Assembly (NCBI GenBank): GCA_041920215.1
Contig: JAYRSJ010000006.1
Span: 1-64,000 of the forward strand
DNA length: 64,000 nucleotides
Origin: JAYRSJ01 sp041920215
GTDB lineage: Bacteria > Pseudomonadota > Gammaproteobacteria > Burkholderiales > Burkholderiaceae_C
Reading direction: 5' to 3'
Below the pieces are notes generated by a model that worked only from the letters and a program-made list of their open reading frames with translations, was not told the DNA's origin and made no database searches. Position 1 is the stretch's first letter; each line of letters begins with the position of its first letter. The position numbers were made by a program, and so were the translations under genes. Below, in pieces: positions 63,038 to 64,000 of this stretch.

Positions 63038-64000
63038 TCAGAAGATGGCGTCCCGGTTGATGCCATGCCGCATCATGTTGCGCTTAAGCTTGGCCAGCGC
63101 CTCGATCTGGATCTGGCGTATGCGCTCGCGCGTCAAGCCCAAGCGGGTCGCCAGCACATCCAGCGTCTCAGGCTCGCGATCCGCCAGCCCGTAACGCCCG
63201 GCCAGTACCTCACGCTCGCGCTCGTTCAGTGCGGCCAAGCCGTGTGAGAGCAAAGCCTCCAGTTCGTGACTGAGGCGCAGACCCATAGGATCGACGGCCT
63301 GATCGTCAGCCACCAAATCCATCATCGACTCGCCGCCCTCGCCATTGCGGTCCACCGGCGAATCCAGGGAACTGGGCAGTTCAGCAAAAGCCAGCAGCTC
63401 GGCCACATGCGATAAAGGCTGTCCGAGCAACTCAGCAATGTCCTCGGCCCTGACCAGGGCCTCGCTGCCACTCTGACTGCGCAACGCCTCCAGGGCGCGG
63501 CGCGCCTTCAGCACATGGTTGAGCTCCCGAACGATGTGCACAGGCAGACGCACCAAGCGCGCCTGATGCATCAGCGCCCGCTCGACGCTCTGGCGTATCC
63601 ACCAGCTCGCATAGGTGGAGAAGCGAAATCCGCGCTCGGGCTCAAACTTGCCGATCGCATGCATCAGTCCCAGATTACCTTCTTCGATGAGGTCACTCAT
63701 CGGCAAGCCACGACCCAGATAGTTTTTCGCAATGCTGACGACTAGGCGCAGATTGTGTTCAATCATCGCCTGGCGCGCCTTGAAGTCGCCGGCCCGCGCA
63801 CGAGTCGCCGTTTCATATTCCTGCTGAGGGCTTAGCAGCGGTGTGCGGCGGATGTCACGCAAGTAGGCCTGCAAGGCATTGCCAAGCTCAAGTTCTGCCG
63901 GCGCTCCTACGCCATTGCCCAGCAGTACCGTCTCTTCGCCATCAGACGGCGGGGTACCGTCCGCCTGGGTATCGTGCCCCGCACCCGCGATGGCCTCAAC
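63038..64000 (-). CDS. rpoS: RNA polymerase sigma factor RpoS (5' end outside window)
   Basis: At least 320 residues. Region 1.2-2 motifs LQAYLRDIRRTPLLSPQQEY, DLIEEGNLGLMHAIGKFEPERGFRFSTYASWWIRQ, and region 4 with TRERIRQIQIEALAKLKR. Stationary-phase and stress sigma factor; the extension ELELGNALQAYLRD with acidic residues before it agrees with RpoS. The window begins inside the gene; the true start lies beyond position 64,000. Stop overlaps nothing; rlmD follows 29 nt on. Confidence 0.95.
   Translation of the reverse strand, partial: VEAIAGAGHDTQADGTPPSDGEETVLLGNGVGAPAELELGNALQAYLRDIRRTPLLSPQQEYETATRARAGDFKARQAMIEHNLRLVVSIAKNYLGRGLPMSDLIEEGNLGLMHAIGKFEPERGFRFSTYASWWIRQSVERALMHQARLVRLPVHIVRELNHVLKARRALEALRSQSGSEALVRAEDIAELLGQPLSHVAELLAFAELPSSLDSPVDRNGEGGESMMDLVADDQAVDPMGLRLSHELEALLSHGLAALNEREREVLAGRYGLADREPETLDVLATRLGLTRERIRQIQIEALAKLKRNMMRHGINRDAIF

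Overview
The window looks like a high-GC betaproteobacterial chromosome, most likely order Burkholderiales. This rests on recognised gene content and order (glmM-folP-ftsH-rlmE-yhbY, greA-carBA, the pst-pho cluster, rho with a zinc-less L31, rpoS next to rlmD); genus cannot be fixed from the sequence alone. Bases 1 to about 32,715 are a lambda-like (siphovirus) prophage whose far end lies left of the window. Its near end abuts the 3' end of a tRNA-Pro(TGG) gene at 32,714-32,790. From there to 64,000 the DNA is ordinary chromosome.

Prophage layout. The cI-type repressor (23,053, plus strand) and a Cro-like gene (22,959, minus strand) face away from a shared operator region. The leftward lytic transcript carries cro-like, a CII-like regulator, primase, helicase, a repeat-rich intergenic region that may be the replication origin, a gpZ-like tail gene, small and large terminase, a Mor-like HTH gene, an SGNH esterase-type insert, gpW-like, portal, a protease-capsid fusion, the head-tail and tail genes (including a gpG/gpGT pair joined by a slippery A AAA AAC heptamer), the tape measure, and an incomplete tail-tip protein J that runs off the left edge. 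The rightward transcript starts at a promoter near 24,713 that overlaps operator-like palindromes. It carries about 14 tightly packed small accessory genes (an HD phosphohydrolase, a zinc-ribbon protein, a degenerate HNH-HTH protein and many unknowns) and ends with a DUF4224 gene and the integrase beside the tRNA. A signal-peptide gene sits between cI and this promoter on the opposite strand. Lysis genes and the left attachment site are not in the window.

Unusual prophage points. The repressor's S24 peptidase domain lacks both catalytic residues (Ser to Ala, Lys to Arg). The integrase lacks the box-I arginine and the usual histidine of the HxLR box. The HNH protein has lost its histidines. 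The SGNH gene is bracketed by two copies of a 28-bp imperfect palindrome. The tRNA-Pro T-stem has an A.C mismatch that could mark the recombination junction.

Chromosomal part. An addB-addA recombination nuclease pair is divergent from trxA, which is followed by rho and type-B rpmE. A GT-C type membrane glycosyltransferase converges on the phosphate regulon pstS-pstC-pstA-pstB-phoU-phoB-phoR, all on the minus strand, with a three-repeat Pho box upstream of pstS and a stable hairpin between pstS and pstC. Upstream of this are rlmE-ftsH-folP-glmM (translation quality, membrane proteolysis, folate and cell-wall precursors). Then come yhbY on the plus strand, a DUF4149 membrane protein, greA, the carA-carB carbamoyl-phosphate synthetase operon, a GlcG/HbpS-family protein, the rRNA methyltransferase rlmD, and the 3' part of rpoS at the right edge.
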